Assembly (NCBI RefSeq): GCF_002266285.1
Contig: NZ_NPMS01000001.1
Location: 496,001-560,000, forward strand
Source of the DNA: Virgibacillus indicus
Lineage (GTDB): Bacteria; Bacillota; Bacilli; Bacillales; Amphibacillaceae
Length of the DNA stretch: 64,000 nt
Reading direction: 5' to 3'
A program made the translations under genes and the position numbers. Shown here piece after piece: positions 47,940 to 57,959 of the stretch. The notes beneath the pieces were generated by a model. It did not search any database, was not told where the DNA came from, and saw only the letters and a program-made list of their open reading frames with translations. Position 1 is the first letter of the stretch. Every line of letters starts with the position of its first letter.

Positions 47940-48713
47940 TTGGTCTATATTCTTTTAATAATAACTTTTATTTCTCTCTTACTTATTTACATGTATTTTA
48001 AGGCACATCATGATACGATTGATTATAGAACTATTATAGACGAGAGACTGCCTGCGAGCTTTATTAATCTTCACATATTTTTTATTTCTGATGTACATAG
48101 AAGAAATATCCGGGAATCTACACTTGACTCAATAAGTCAGTCTATTGATGCTGTAATTATAGGTGGAGATCTGACTGAAAAGGGTGTACCGTTAGAAAGA
48201 ACATTAAATAATATAAAAAAGCTTAAGAAATGGGATGCCCCTGTATTTTTTGTGTGGGGAAATAATGATTATGAAGAGTATCCTGATAAAATTTATTCCA
48301 TGCTTCTGCAGGAAAACGTAACTATTTTGGCTAACAATCATAAAGATTTGATAAGAGATGGACAAACAATAAGTTTTATAGGGTTGGACTGTTGTACATA
48401 CAGGGAGGCAAGATTGGATCAAGCTCAAAAAGGGGCAAAAGGGAGTTACAATATATTAATAACACATAATCCCAGCCCCTTTGATGCGTTTGAAACAGCG
48501 TCTAAGGAAAAATTACATACTGTTTTAGCAGGACATACACATGGTGGCCAAATTAGAATTTTTGGATTTGGACCATATGAACGCGGTAAGCTGCACAAGA
48601 TACATAATACAAATAAATTGGTAAGTGAAGGATATGGATATACCGGCGTTCCTTTTCGCCTTGGCACTAAGTCAGAGTGTCATGTGATAACTTTTTCAGA
48701 TAAATCGGAATAA
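47940..48713 (+). CDS. Metallophosphoesterase (YpbG)
   Basis: The 257-residue calcineurin-like phosphoesterase follows one N-terminal transmembrane helix (residues 1-19). Metal motifs are FISDVHRR, GGDLTEKG, WGNNDYE, THNPSP and AGHTHGGQIRI. These fit an outward or membrane-tethered enzyme, with UDP-diacylglucosamine-type or polyprenyl phosphate substrates possible but unproven. A TTG start follows GGGAGAAGG. Confidence 0.85.
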   Translation: MVYILLIITFISLLLIYMYFKAHHDTIDYRTIIDERLPASFINLHIFFISDVHRRNIRESTLDSISQSIDAVIIGGDLTEKGVPLERTLNNIKKLKKWDAPVFFVWGNNDYEEYPDKIYSMLLQENVTILANNHKDLIRDGQTISFIGLDCCTYREARLDQAQKGAKGSYNILITHNPSPFDAFETASKEKLHTVLAGHTHGGQIRIFGFGPYERGKLHKIHNTNKLVSEGYGYTGVPFRLGTKSECHVITFSDKSE

Positions 48714-48842
48714 AAGCGTATATTTGTTCAACAATTATGTAAAAAGCATATAGTGTATAAAGAGCAGAAAAATTACTGTCTTTTATTATATAAATACTCA
48801 TGGTTGCTTTTAAATAAAATGGTTCACAAGGGAGGATGCTGT

Positions 48843-49424
48843 ATGCGTATTGAAAGAGTGTCCGATAGTCAATTTACAATTTTTCTTACGTTTGATGATC
48901 TAATCGAACGCGGATTTACAAGGGATGATCTGTGGGATGATGCATCAAGTGTCCGTAATCTTTTTAGTGACATGATGTATGAAGCCAGTACAGAATTAGG
49001 CTTTGAATTAGAAGGCATGCTGCTTGTACAGGTTCACCTAATGCAGGCACAAGGGATGCATGTGATTGTCACACAAAAATATGAAAATATAAATTGGGAT
49101 GAGGATTTTGTTGAAATGAAAGTTACATTGGATGAAAGCAAGGAATTAATTTTCTCCTTTGATGAGTTTGAGGATATAATCAGAGTATCTTCTTATTTAT
49201 CGGCATTATCCATTGACGGCGGTCAAGTATATCATATGGATGACTGTTATTATATGTTATTGGATGATGATGATCTAATCCATAAAAGTAAAGAGAACAT
49301 TATTGCAATTATGTCAGAATACTCTTATCCCAGTATCATTACATCTTATCGTTTAAAAGAATATGGGAAAGTAATTTTTTCTTCTGATGCTGTTCTGCAA
49401 ATTATCCATAACTTTTACCCATAA
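48843..49424 (+). CDS. mecB: Adaptor protein MecB (YpbH), MecA paralogue
   Basis: The 193-residue ClpCP adaptor has the start MRIERVSDSQF and an acidic C-terminal domain. The features LTFDDLIERGF, MMYEASTELGFELEG and MQAQGMHVIVT are closer to YpbH than to MecA. ATG 48843 follows GGGAGG; the frame opens 90 bases earlier without support. Position before gudB matches B. subtilis ypbH. Confidence 0.88.
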   Translation: MRIERVSDSQFTIFLTFDDLIERGFTRDDLWDDASSVRNLFSDMMYEASTELGFELEGMLLVQVHLMQAQGMHVIVTQKYENINWDEDFVEMKVTLDESKELIFSFDEFEDIIRVSSYLSALSIDGGQVYHMDDCYYMLLDDDDLIHKSKENIIAIMSEYSYPSIITSYRLKEYGKVIFSSDAVLQIIHNFYP

Positions 49425-49600
49425 TTAATTTTATTTCATGCAGAAACTAAGTTACAATAAAGATAGGCAGTTCTTACTATAAAAATTATGAACATTGTTA
49501 CACTAAATGATTGAGGTATGCATATAAAATCCTGAAAATATTGCAATTAGAGATATCACTTTCATCAATAAATATTATTATAGAAATTAAATTTATTTTA

Positions 49601-49628
49601 TTGCATATTTACTATGAAAGTGTATACT
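49601..49628 (+). promoter_or_regulatory. Candidate SigA promoter of gudB
   Basis: TTGCAT (49601-49606) and TATACT (49623-49628) lie 16 bp apart, about 57 bp before gudB. The 260-bp region before gudB is strongly AT-rich and holds nothing else recognisable. Confidence 0.45.
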
Positions 49629-49684
49629 AATCTCTGAGTACAGCTATTTATAAAATATTTATAGATATACTAGGAGGTAAATTC

Positions 49685-50965
49685 ATGGTAGCCGATAAAG
49701 CAGCAGATTCTACCAAAGAAAATCATGAAGTTATGGACGTTCTTAGTTCAACCAGGACTGTTGTAAAAAACGCACTGGAAAAATTAGGATATCCGGATGA
49801 AGTATTTGAACTTTTAAAAGACCCATTAAGAATGATGACGGTCAGAATTCCAGTCCGTATGGATGATGGTTCCATAAAAGTATTCACCGGGTACCGAGCA
49901 CAGCATAATGATGCTGTTGGACCAACAAAAGGCGGAGTCCGATTTCATCCGGGTGTAACTGAAAAAGAAGTGAAAGCCCTGTCAATATGGATGAGTCTGA
50001 AAGCTGGGATTGTTGACCTTCCATACGGTGGCGGTAAAGGCGGTATTATTTGTGACCCTCGTGAAATGTCATTTCGCGAACTGGAAGGGCTGAGCCGGGG
50101 ATATGTGCGGGCTATCAGTCAGATTGTAGGACCCACAAAGGATATACCTGCACCAGATGTCTTTACTAACTCACAAATAATGGCATGGATGATGGATGAA
50201 TACAGCCGAATTGATGAATTCAACAGTCCAGGATTCATAACTGGAAAACCAATTGTGCTTGGCGGATCACATGGAAGAGAATCAGCAACTGCAAAAGGTG
50301 TAACAATTGTACTTAATGAAGCAGCTAAGAAAAAAGGACTTAATGTTAAGGGAGCACGAGTTGTTGTACAGGGATTCGGAAATGCCGGAAGCTTTCTTTC
50401 AAAATTCTTGCATGACGCCGGTGCAAAAGTCGTAGGTATTTCTGATGCGTATGGAGCTTTGCATGATCCTGATGGTCTGGATATTGACTATTTATTAGAC
50501 AGAAGAGACAGCTTTGGAACGGTTACAAAATTATTCAATAATACGATATCGAATAAAGAATTGCTGGAATTGGATTGTGATATTATTGTTCCAGCTGCAG
50601 TAGAAAATCAAATTACTGAAGAAAATGCCCATAATATAAAAGCCAGTATTGTTGTAGAAGCAGCAAATGGTCCTACAACAATGGAAGCTACCAAGATTTT
50701 AACTGAGCGGGGAGTTCTATTGGTTCCTGACGTATTAGCTTCTGCTGGCGGTGTAACTGTTTCGTATTTTGAGTGGGTTCAAAATAATCAGGGATATTAT
50801 TGGTCAGAAGAAGAAATTGACAAAAAACTGCATGAAATTATGATTAAGTCATTTAATTCTATTTACAATACGGCTGAAACAAGGCGAATAGATATGCGGC
50901 TGGCAGCGTATATGGTTGGTGTCAGAAAAATGGCTGAAGCCTCCAGATTCCGCGGCTGGGTTTAA
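49685..50965 (+). CDS. gudB: NAD-specific glutamate dehydrogenase GudB
   Basis: The 426-residue hexameric enzyme deaminates glutamate to 2-oxoglutarate. Substrate and catalytic lysines lie in PTKGGVRFHP (Lys82), LKAGIV (Lys106) and PYGGGKGG (Lys118), followed by the catalytic Asp in PAPDVFTN. A Rossmann motif FGNAGSF is present. I see no duplicated triplet of residues such as the one that silences gudB in laboratory B. subtilis, so this copy should be active. AGGAGGT precedes the ATG. Confidence 0.93.
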   Translation: MVADKAADSTKENHEVMDVLSSTRTVVKNALEKLGYPDEVFELLKDPLRMMTVRIPVRMDDGSIKVFTGYRAQHNDAVGPTKGGVRFHPGVTEKEVKALSIWMSLKAGIVDLPYGGGKGGIICDPREMSFRELEGLSRGYVRAISQIVGPTKDIPAPDVFTNSQIMAWMMDEYSRIDEFNSPGFITGKPIVLGGSHGRESATAKGVTIVLNEAAKKKGLNVKGARVVVQGFGNAGSFLSKFLHDAGAKVVGISDAYGALHDPDGLDIDYLLDRRDSFGTVTKLFNNTISNKELLELDCDIIVPAAVENQITEENAHNIKASIVVEAANGPTTMEATKILTERGVLLVPDVLASAGGVTVSYFEWVQNNQGYYWSEEEIDKKLHEIMIKSFNSIYNTAETRRIDMRLAAYMVGVRKMAEASRFRGWV

Positions 50966-50988
50966 GATTAAGAGCATAACTAATGACG

Positions 50989-51028
50989 AAAAAACTCTTA
51001 TCATGTATAGTTAGATAGGGGTTTTTTT
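50989..51028 (+). terminator. Intrinsic terminator after gudB
   Basis: An imperfect hairpin (AAAAACTCTTATC with GATAGGGGTTTTT, G-T wobbles) is followed by a T run. Confidence 0.7.
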
Positions 51029-51074
51029 GTGTTTTTCCTAAGTGTGAATGCTGAACAAAGGAAGTGCTTAAAGA

Positions 51075-52055
51075 GTGCAGGAAGAAAAAGTAATTATTGT
51101 AGGCGGAGGGCCATGTGGTATGTCATGTGCAATCGAGCTGCAAAAATTGGGTATCAATCCCTTAATCATTGAAAAAGAAAATATTGTTAATACAATCTAT
51201 AATTTTCCTACCCACCAAATGTTTTTCAGTACTAGTGAAAAACTGGAAATTGGAGATGTCCCATTTATTACAGAGAATAAAAAACCAGTCCGAAATCAGG
51301 CTTTAGCATATTATCGTGCGGTCGCAGAACGAAAAAAACTTCGGGTAAATACATTTGAAAAAGTTACGGAAGTTAAGCAGCATGAGAAAAAGTTTACCAT
51401 CCAAGCCAAAAGAAATACTGGTGATACTATTAGTTATTCTTCGGATTATGTCATAATTGCCTCTGGATATTATGACCAGCCAAATTATTTAAATATTCCT
51501 GGAGAGGACCTGGAAAAGGTAACACATTACTTTAAGGAAGCACATCCGTACTTTAATAAAGATGTTGCTGTTATTGGAGGTAAAAACTCTGCAGTTGATG
51601 CTGCCATGGAGCTTCATAATGCGGGTGCAAAGGTTACCGTGTTTTATCGTGGAGGAGAGTACTCCAAAAGTATTAAACCCTGGATACTGCCAGAATTTGA
51701 CTCACTTGTACAAAAAGAGCTTGTAAAGTTATATTTTAATGCAGATGTTACAAAAATAACAAATGATGAAGTTTATTACACCATTGATGGCAAAACAAGT
51801 AAGCTTAAAAATGACTTCGTATTTGCTATGACCGGCTATAAACCCGATCTTCAGTTTTTGGAGAAGATTGGTATTGAAATAGATAAGCTGAGCGGTGTAC
51901 CAATTTATAACGAAAATACCTTCGAAACAACAAAAAACGGAGTATTCATTGCCGGGGTGGTAGCTGCTGGCTATAATAACAATAAAATATTCATTGAAAA
52001 TGGACGATTTCACGGGAAAGCAATAGCCGAAGCGATCACCTCAAAAGAAAAATGA
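51075..52055 (+). CDS. ypdA: YpdA family bacillithiol disulfide reductase
   Basis: This 326-residue flavin oxidoreductase recycles bacillithiol disulfide (Bdr). The FAD motif GGGPCGMSCAIELQKLG is at residues 9-25; its cysteine in GPCG is the conserved one. NAD(P)H binding shows VAVIGGKNSAVDAA, and ATG-like TGYKPD and GVFIAG close the fold. GTG start with AAAGGAAGTG upstream. It follows gudB, as in B. subtilis. Confidence 0.92.
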   Translation: MQEEKVIIVGGGPCGMSCAIELQKLGINPLIIEKENIVNTIYNFPTHQMFFSTSEKLEIGDVPFITENKKPVRNQALAYYRAVAERKKLRVNTFEKVTEVKQHEKKFTIQAKRNTGDTISYSSDYVIIASGYYDQPNYLNIPGEDLEKVTHYFKEAHPYFNKDVAVIGGKNSAVDAAMELHNAGAKVTVFYRGGEYSKSIKPWILPEFDSLVQKELVKLYFNADVTKITNDEVYYTIDGKTSKLKNDFVFAMTGYKPDLQFLEKIGIEIDKLSGVPIYNENTFETTKNGVFIAGVVAAGYNNNKIFIENGRFHGKAIAEAITSKEK

Positions 52056-52082
52056 TAGCAGAAAATATCTGCTATCATTTTT
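52048..52082. terminator. Bidirectional terminator between ypdA and ansA
   Basis: A perfect 15-bp stem (52048-52062 and 52068-52082) with a 5-base loop and A/T flanks lies between convergent genes and includes the ypdA stop codon. Confidence 0.88.
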
Positions 52083-52132
52083 CTAATTAAGGAGCAGAAG
52101 TTGAACCTGAACTTTGCAATAAGCCTGTTTTT

Positions 52133-53104
52133 CTAAAGTTCTTTTTCAAATATAGTTTTTAATTCACTAAAGGCCTTTGTTTCCTCTAACGCGATCATAA
52201 GTTTTAACCGGGCTTTTGGTCCTGTTAATCCATTAGTGAAGATAACTCCCATGTCTTTTAATTGTCTTCCTCCACCTTCATAACCGTATATAGGCTGTAC
52301 AATGCCTTGATAGCACCTCGAAACAAGTACTACCGGAATCTGATCAGCCAATATTCTCTGTATGGGCTTAATAGTATCTTTCGGTAAATTTCCCTGGCCC
52401 AAACCTTCAATCACCAATCCGTCGGGCTTGACCTGGTGCAGCGCATCAAGAATTTGTTCATCCATTCCGGCAAAAGCCTTCAACAAAAATACATTTTGTG
52501 AAATATTTTCCACCGGGTGGAAGTGGCGGGAAATAATAGTATGATGAAAAATAATCGAATCTTTGGTTACAATTCCAATTGGCCCAAATTGAGGACTTTG
52601 AAAAGTTGCTACATTACTGCTGGATGTCTTTGTCACATTTCCAGCTGTATGAATTTCATCATTCAGCACGACAAGTACACCTTTTGCAGCTGCTTCGTCC
52701 TCAGCAGCCACCCGAACAGAACTGATTAAATTGTATAAAGCGTCTGATCCAATCTCATTGCTTGAACGCATTGCTCCAGTAATAATAACAGGTTTTTCTG
52801 TATCAAGAACCATATCCAGGAAATAAGCAGTCTCCTCCAATGTATCTGTACCATGTGTAACAACGACACCATCATAGGATGAAATTGTCTGACGGATTTT
52901 TTTAGCCAATCCAAGCATGTGCTTAGGTGTAATATGCGGAGATGGCAAATCATATTCTATAATTTCACGAATATCAGCGTATTCCTGAAAATGAAAAGAG
53001 GTATCCGTCAGGGGGTGGGTGGTGGTTGTTGTCACCTCGCCCGTCTCTTTATTTTCCAGCATGGAAATTGTTCCCCCAGTATGGATAATCAATATATGTT
53101 TCAC
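52133..53104 (-). CDS. ansA: L-asparaginase (type I/AnsA-like)
   Basis: The 323-residue enzyme hydrolyses asparagine to aspartate and ammonia. The first nucleophile Thr12 is in HTGGTIS and the second triad lies in VTHGTDTLEET (Thr86, Asp87). No signal peptide is present, so it is cytoplasmic. It starts with GTG. It stands alone on the minus strand, divergent from prsW. Confidence 0.92.
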   Translation of the reverse strand: MKHILIIHTGGTISMLENKETGEVTTTTTHPLTDTSFHFQEYADIREIIEYDLPSPHITPKHMLGLAKKIRQTISSYDGVVVTHGTDTLEETAYFLDMVLDTEKPVIITGAMRSSNEIGSDALYNLISSVRVAAEDEAAAKGVLVVLNDEIHTAGNVTKTSSSNVATFQSPQFGPIGIVTKDSIIFHHTIISRHFHPVENISQNVFLLKAFAGMDEQILDALHQVKPDGLVIEGLGQGNLPKDTIKPIQRILADQIPVVLVSRCYQGIVQPIYGYEGGGRQLKDMGVIFTNGLTGPKARLKLMIALEETKAFSELKTIFEKEL

Positions 53105-53193
53105 TTTTATTCACCTGCTTTATTTTTTCTATTTTCATTCTTTATACATAATGATACGATAAATGTATCGAATTTGGAAAGAGGGGACCCGGT

Positions 53194-53880
53194 ATGTTTG
53201 ATGTTTTAACAGCAGGAATAGCACCTGCAGTTGCATTGATGTCTTTTTTTTATCTAAAAGACCGTATAACTGAGCCAATCCCATTAATTGTAAGAACATT
53301 TATATTTGGGGTGATTCTCGTATTCCCAATCATGTTTATTCAATATGCTTTTACAGCTGAGGGATTAAGTGACAACAGCTTTGTGCAATCCTTTTTAATT
53401 GTAGCTTTTACAGAAGAATTCTTTAAATGGTTTATATTCCTGTACACCATTTATCATCATTCCGAATTCGATGCACATTATGATGGAATTGTTTATGCAG
53501 TTGCAATAAGTCTTGGTTTTGCAACAGTTGAAAATATATTATATCTAATCACAAATGGAATAGAATACGCTTTTTCAAGGGCTTTATTTCCAGTATCATC
53601 ACACGCTCTATTTGGAGTGATTATGGGCTTTTACTTTGGAAAAGCAAAAATGAGTATTATAAAAAAGAAGAAAAATATAGCATTGGCATTTTTTATACCA
53701 TACCTGCTCCATGGAATATATAATTATATTTTAAAAACCGTTGCAAGCAATTGGCTATATATATTAATACCATTCATGATTGCATTATGGTTCATTGCCC
53801 TGCATCGGGTAAAAGCAGCGAATAAATCAGCTGCCAATCTAATTTTTCAAAATGAAAAACAGCAAGCACAGAAGGGATGA
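53194..53880 (+). CDS. prsW: Intramembrane protease PrsW
   Basis: The 228-residue polytopic protein has the PrsW glutamate pair (Glu74, Glu75 in FTEEFFKW), an ATVEN motif near 111-114, SSHALFG with His137, and a late LLHGIYN. In B. subtilis it performs site-1 cleavage of RsiW during alkaline and antimicrobial stress. The rsiW/sigW genes are not in this window. AAAGAGGGG precedes the ATG. A terminator follows. Confidence 0.92.
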   Translation: MFDVLTAGIAPAVALMSFFYLKDRITEPIPLIVRTFIFGVILVFPIMFIQYAFTAEGLSDNSFVQSFLIVAFTEEFFKWFIFLYTIYHHSEFDAHYDGIVYAVAISLGFATVENILYLITNGIEYAFSRALFPVSSHALFGVIMGFYFGKAKMSIIKKKKNIALAFFIPYLLHGIYNYILKTVASNWLYILIPFMIALWFIALHRVKAANKSAANLIFQNEKQQAQKG

Positions 53881-53903
53881 CATTACTTTGTCATTCCTTT
53901 TTT
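53872..53903 (+). terminator. Intrinsic terminator after prsW
   Basis: A stem AAGGGATGACA pairing with TGTCATTCCTT (one wobble) precedes T6. Confidence 0.8.
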
Positions 53904-54014
53904 CTTATTTCTGGGCTAATCAATTAAACTTCAATTGATAATTTGTGTATAAAAAGACCTTTATTTCGAAAAATAGGTAGTACAAATATAAATGCAAAAG
54001 CAGGAGGAAGAAGT

Positions 54015-54833
54015 ATGACCTATAAAAAACTGTTCCTTTTAGTTATTACTACATGCTGTTTGGTTATAGGACTTCAGGCGGCAGATCACCATAAGCCTGT
54101 CAGTGCTTTTACAAATCAGGTAATTCAGCAGGGCGCTGTCGGAGATGATGTGATTGAATTACAAGCAAGATTACAATATTTAGGGTTTTATAATGGAAAA
54201 ATAGATGGGGTTTTTGGGTGGGGAACCTACTGGGGCCTTCGTAATTTTCAGTATGAATTCGGACTTGAAATTGATGGGCTAGCCGGACAGACTACAAAAC
54301 AAAAGCTCGTGGATGCAAGTGAATATGATGAGCAGTATGTAAAACAGCAAATTAATCAAGGAAGGAATTTCACACATTATGGCGGTACGGATAAAAATCA
54401 GCAGTCTTCCGGAGCAGGCGGGGGAGGCGGAGGAGCGGATACTACAAATACAGCATCTGTAAATGTTCCTCAGGGTTATTCGCAAAATGATATTCAATTG
54501 ATTGCAAATGCTGTATATGGAGAGGCCAGAGGAGAGCCTTATGTTGGACAGGTTGCAGTTGCTGCAGTTATTTTAAACAGGATAGAAAGTCCAACATTTC
54601 CTAATAATGCCTCAGGCGTAATATTTGAGCCTCGTGCTTTTACTGCGGTTGCGGACGGACAAATTTGGCTGACCCCCAATGAGACTGCTAGACAGGCTGT
54701 ACTTGATGCAATAAACGGCTGGGATCCAACAGGTAATGCACTCTATTATTTTAATCCCGATACAGCAACATCTGCATGGATTTGGACCAGACCGCAAATT
54801 AAAAAAATAGGAAAACATATATTTTGTAAATAG
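54015..54833 (+). CDS. sleB: Spore cortex-lytic enzyme SleB
   Basis: This 272-residue lytic transglycosylase degrades cortex muramic-delta-lactam peptidoglycan in germination. It has a signal peptide (residues 1-31), a PG-binding domain (about 38-100), a Gln/Gly-rich linker with a run of glycines (133-140), and the SleB/CwlJ catalytic domain with Glu170 in AVYGEARGEP. ATG 54015 follows AGGAGGAAG. A GTATA at 53947 with an imperfect -10 at 53969 is a weak SigG candidate. YpeB follows in the same operon. Confidence 0.94.
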   Translation: MTYKKLFLLVITTCCLVIGLQAADHHKPVSAFTNQVIQQGAVGDDVIELQARLQYLGFYNGKIDGVFGWGTYWGLRNFQYEFGLEIDGLAGQTTKQKLVDASEYDEQYVKQQINQGRNFTHYGGTDKNQQSSGAGGGGGGADTTNTASVNVPQGYSQNDIQLIANAVYGEARGEPYVGQVAVAAVILNRIESPTFPNNASGVIFEPRAFTAVADGQIWLTPNETARQAVLDAINGWDPTGNALYYFNPDTATSAWIWTRPQIKKIGKHIFCK

Positions 54834-54848
54834 AAAGGTGTGATCAGT

Positions 54849-56192
54849 ATGTTTCGGTGGATTTTAATAGCAATTTTAGCCCTGGGCATTGCAGGTACTG
54901 CAGTCTGGGGATATCAGGAACATCAGGAGAAAAATGCCATTCTGATTCAGGCAGAAAATACGTATCAACGCTCTTTTCATGAGCTTTCATACCATGTGGA
55001 TTTACTGCATGACAAAATTGGCACAGCCCTGGCAATGAATTCGAATCAAAAGCTGTCTCCTCAGCTTGTCGATATTTGGCGATTGACTTCAGAGGCTTTA
55101 TCAAATGTCGGACAATTGCCTTTGGGTTTGCTTCCATTCAATAAAACGGAAGAATTTCTATCTAATATTGGAGATTTTACGTATCGGACTGCTGTCCGGA
55201 ATCTGGAGGATGATCCACTGACCGATGAAGAAACTAAATCTCTGGAGAACCTTTATGATCAATCAGGAGAAATAAAAGATGAATTAAGACAAGTACAGCA
55301 TCTTGCATTAAAAAATAATCTTCGTTGGATGGATGTACAATTAGCTTTAGCTGATGATAATGAACAAACGGACAATACAATTATAGATGGTTTCGAAACA
55401 GTGGAAAAGAAAGTGGAAGGTTATGCAGAAAGTAATGTAGATTCATCAATTATTGGAACATCTTCGAAAGAACATCAGTATAAATTTGTAACTGGTGATA
55501 AGATTAGTGAAGAGGAAGCATTAAAAAAGGGTAAAGAGATCTTTAATGCCGAAAATGAGGATAAAATAACGGTGACGGAGAGTGGAGAAGGTGCAGACAT
55601 TCCAATGTACAGTTTATCCTACCGTAATCAAGAAAAAAATGCATATATGGATATGACCCAGCAAGGTGGTCATCCAATCACACTACTGGTGGAAAGACAA
55701 ATTAAGGATAAGAAAATCAGTTTAAATGAAGGTTTGGAAAAGGCAAAAGCTTATATTAAAAATTTTGATTTTGAACATATGACAACATTTAAAAGCAGTG
55801 AATATAAAAACATTGGAGTATACTCCTTTTTGTATAATGAAGATGATGTTCGCGTATATTCTGACGCAATGGAAGTAAAAGTTGCGCTGGATAACGGTGA
55901 TATTATCGGCTTTACAGCAAGAAATTATTTTATGAACCATTCGGATAGGGATATACCAGAACCTGAAATTTCGATAGAAGAAGCAAAAGAAATGGTTAAT
56001 CCAAATGTAAATATTCAGGAAGATTTTTTAGCCATAATCGATAATGATTTGGGTGAGGAAGTATTAACCTATGAGTTTTTAGGAACCTTAGGCAATGAGA
56101 CTTACCGAATATTTATAAATGCCATGAATGGAAATGAGGAAAAGGTTGAAAAATTGGATGGAACGGAAATAAATTATGCAGGAAACTTTTAG
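54849..56192 (+). CDS. ypeB: Germination protein YpeB
   Basis: The 447-residue protein has an N-terminal membrane anchor (about residues 4-21), a helical domain, and several PepSY-like repeats in the C-terminal half (for example the KISEEEALKKGKEIF, KISLNEGLEKAKAYI and EISIEEAKEMV helices). It stabilises and localises SleB. ATG 54849 is spaced properly from AGAAAGGTG; GTG 54840 is too close. It lies 15 bp after sleB. Confidence 0.92.
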   Translation: MFRWILIAILALGIAGTAVWGYQEHQEKNAILIQAENTYQRSFHELSYHVDLLHDKIGTALAMNSNQKLSPQLVDIWRLTSEALSNVGQLPLGLLPFNKTEEFLSNIGDFTYRTAVRNLEDDPLTDEETKSLENLYDQSGEIKDELRQVQHLALKNNLRWMDVQLALADDNEQTDNTIIDGFETVEKKVEGYAESNVDSSIIGTSSKEHQYKFVTGDKISEEEALKKGKEIFNAENEDKITVTESGEGADIPMYSLSYRNQEKNAYMDMTQQGGHPITLLVERQIKDKKISLNEGLEKAKAYIKNFDFEHMTTFKSSEYKNIGVYSFLYNEDDVRVYSDAMEVKVALDNGDIIGFTARNYFMNHSDRDIPEPEISIEEAKEMVNPNVNIQEDFLAIIDNDLGEEVLTYEFLGTLGNETYRIFINAMNGNEEKVEKLDGTEINYAGNF

Positions 56193-56210
56193 ATGACTTA
56201 GGTGTTAGAG

Positions 56211-56246
56211 AAAAAAGGGGAGAGGAAAAGTCCTTTCCCTTTTTTG
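56211..56246 (+). terminator. Intrinsic terminator after ypeB
   Basis: A 14-15-bp purine/pyrimidine stem (AAAAAGGGGAGAGGA with TCCTTTCCCTTTTT) with an AAAG loop ends in T6. Confidence 0.85.
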
Positions 56247-56325
56247 ACTTTTCTGCAATAATGGGTATATAGTAACGTTTAATAATTTCATTTATGCAAT
56301 TTTGCCTATTTTGGGGGGTCAGTAT

Positions 56326-56985
56326 ATGAAAATAGGTACATTACTCAATCTGGAAGTTAAGGATACAGTCACAAAAGCTGCAATTAAGTACCGCAGTAAA
56401 GTAATAGAAAAGAATGAGCATTATTTATTTATCGATTATCCTGTAAATGAAAAGACAAGAAAAACAGCATTTCTTGCAAAAGGAACTCTTTTAATGGTTG
56501 TATTTGCCGGAGATGATCAGGCTATTTATCAATTTCCTTCAAAGATTACAGCAAAGGTTAAATTAAACGTGCCTGCCCTGGCAATTAAATTACCCGATAA
56601 AAGTAAATTAAAACGAATTCAGCGAAGGGAATTTGTACGGATAAATGCTGCTGTAGATGCTGCCATATATAGTCCGAAAAGTGATTTTCTGCCTTTTGTT
56701 ACAGTTACCTCTGACATAAGCGGTGGAGGGATGTCAGTGATTGTACCAAAAGGTAATACATTGCAAATTGGACAAACTATAGATGTGTGGCTATCCTTAC
56801 CCACGCATTCAAAAAAGCAGAAATATGTTTATTCCCAGGCAGAAATCGTTTTTATTAAAGAGGCAAGCAGCTCAGCAGTGACTGCTTCATTAAAATTTGT
56901 ATCCATATCCAGACAAAACCAGCAGCATATTATAAGCTTTTGCTTTCAAAAACAAAGGGAATTAAGGATGAAAGAATTATCTTAA
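56326..56985 (+). CDS. PilZ-domain cyclic-di-GMP receptor (YpfA/MotI type)
   Basis: The 219-residue protein has an N-terminal YcgR-like domain and a C-terminal PilZ domain. The c-di-GMP motifs RRxxxR (RREFVR near 116-121) and DISGGGM are intact. In B. subtilis, YpfA (MotI/DgrA) slows the flagellar motor when bound to c-di-GMP. GGGGGG precedes ATG 56326. A decayed repeat-like stretch and a terminator follow. Confidence 0.87.
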   Translation: MKIGTLLNLEVKDTVTKAAIKYRSKVIEKNEHYLFIDYPVNEKTRKTAFLAKGTLLMVVFAGDDQAIYQFPSKITAKVKLNVPALAIKLPDKSKLKRIQRREFVRINAAVDAAIYSPKSDFLPFVTVTSDISGGGMSVIVPKGNTLQIGQTIDVWLSLPTHSKKQKYVYSQAEIVFIKEASSSAVTASLKFVSISRQNQQHIISFCFQKQRELRMKELS

Positions 56986-56994
56986 TTCGATCAA

Positions 56995-57066
56995 TAAAAG
57001 TGCAAGCGTCCGTTTTGGTAAGTCTTGCTAGTCCCTGGGTGCTGTAGCTAGGCGTGGTTGTTTATG
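56995..57066. repeat. Possible decayed copy of a Bacillaceae intergenic repeat
   Basis: The start AAAAGTGCAAGCGTCCG and the following TAGTCCCTGGGTGCTGTAGCTAG-like run resemble the GCGCAAGCGCC-type non-coding repeats common in Bacillaceae, with several substitutions. Only one copy is in the window. It has no coding potential. The match is from memory and is approximate. Confidence 0.35.
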
Positions 57067-57168
57067 TCCAATAATTAAAATACTGCCAATATCTATTCTT
57101 TTTATATACAGAACAAATGGACCAACTTTTCACGTGTATGTTATTATTACAATTAGGCATGTTAAACG

Positions 57169-57196
57169 AAAAAACTTGGCAGTAGCCAAGTTTTTT
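57169..57196 (+). terminator. Intrinsic terminator upstream of cmk
   Basis: A perfect 12-bp stem (57169-57180 and 57185-57196) with an AGTA loop ends in T6. It may end the ypfA transcript or act as an attenuator for cmk, whose start is 56 bp later. Confidence 0.8.
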
Positions 57197-57251
57197 CAAG
57201 TAAACATATCGTCCATTTATATATTGGAAATGAGAGGAATGAATTTCATCA

Positions 57252-57926
57252 ATGAACAGAATCGCAATTGCAATTGATGGGCCCGCAGCAGCTGGAAAAA
57301 GCACTGTTGCAAAAATCGTCGCAGAAAAGCTTTCTTATATTTACATTGATACAGGTGCAATGTATCGCGCATTGACATTAAAAGCATTGCAAAGTTCGCT
57401 TCAACTTGAAGATGAGCATCCATTAGTAGATTTATTGCACTTTACAACTATTGAACTTAGGCAAAGTGAAAACGGTCAGCTTGTATTTCTGGATGATACA
57501 GATGTTACTGCAGAAATACGGTCACAAAAGGTCACTAACAACGTTTCCTATGTAGCTAAGCATCCGGAAGTTCGTAAAGAAATGGTTAAAAGGCAGCAGG
57601 TATTGGCAGAGAAACGCGGTGTTGTCATGGATGGCAGAGATATTGGCACACACGTTATACCGGATGCTGAAATTAAAATATTTTTAATAGCCACCGTTGA
57701 AGAACGTGCAAACCGCAGACATGCAGAAAACGTCGCAAAAGGATTCTCCTCTAATTTAGAAGAGCTGAAAAAGGAAATTGAGCAAAGAGATCTTATTGAT
57801 ACGAAACGGGAAGCAGCACCATTAATTAAAGCTGAAGATGCAATAGAAATTGATACCACTGCTTTATCCATTAACGATGTAGCAGAACAAATTCTAGCAG
57901 AAGTTTCAAAAGTGATGACAGGCTGA
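57252..57926 (+). CDS. cmk: Cytidylate kinase
   Basis: The 224-residue P-loop kinase phosphorylates CMP and dCMP. The Walker A motif GPAAAGKST is at residues 10-18; [10 protein letters not shown] and the ERANRR lid complete the active site. Position upstream of plsC and the S1 gene is standard in Bacillus. Confidence 0.95.
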   Translation: MNRIAIAIDGPAAAGKSTVAKIVAEKLSYIYIDTGAMYRALTLKALQSSLQLEDEHPLVDLLHFTTIELRQSENGQLVFLDDTDVTAEIRSQKVTNNVSYVAKHPEVRKEMVKRQQVLAEKRGVVMDGRDIGTHVIPDAEIKIFLIATVEERANRRHAENVAKGFSSNLEELKKEIEQRDLIDTKREAAPLIKAEDAIEIDTTALSINDVAEQILAEVSKVMTG

Positions 57927-57959
57927 TCAGGCTTTCATTACCTCTAAAGGAGTTATGTC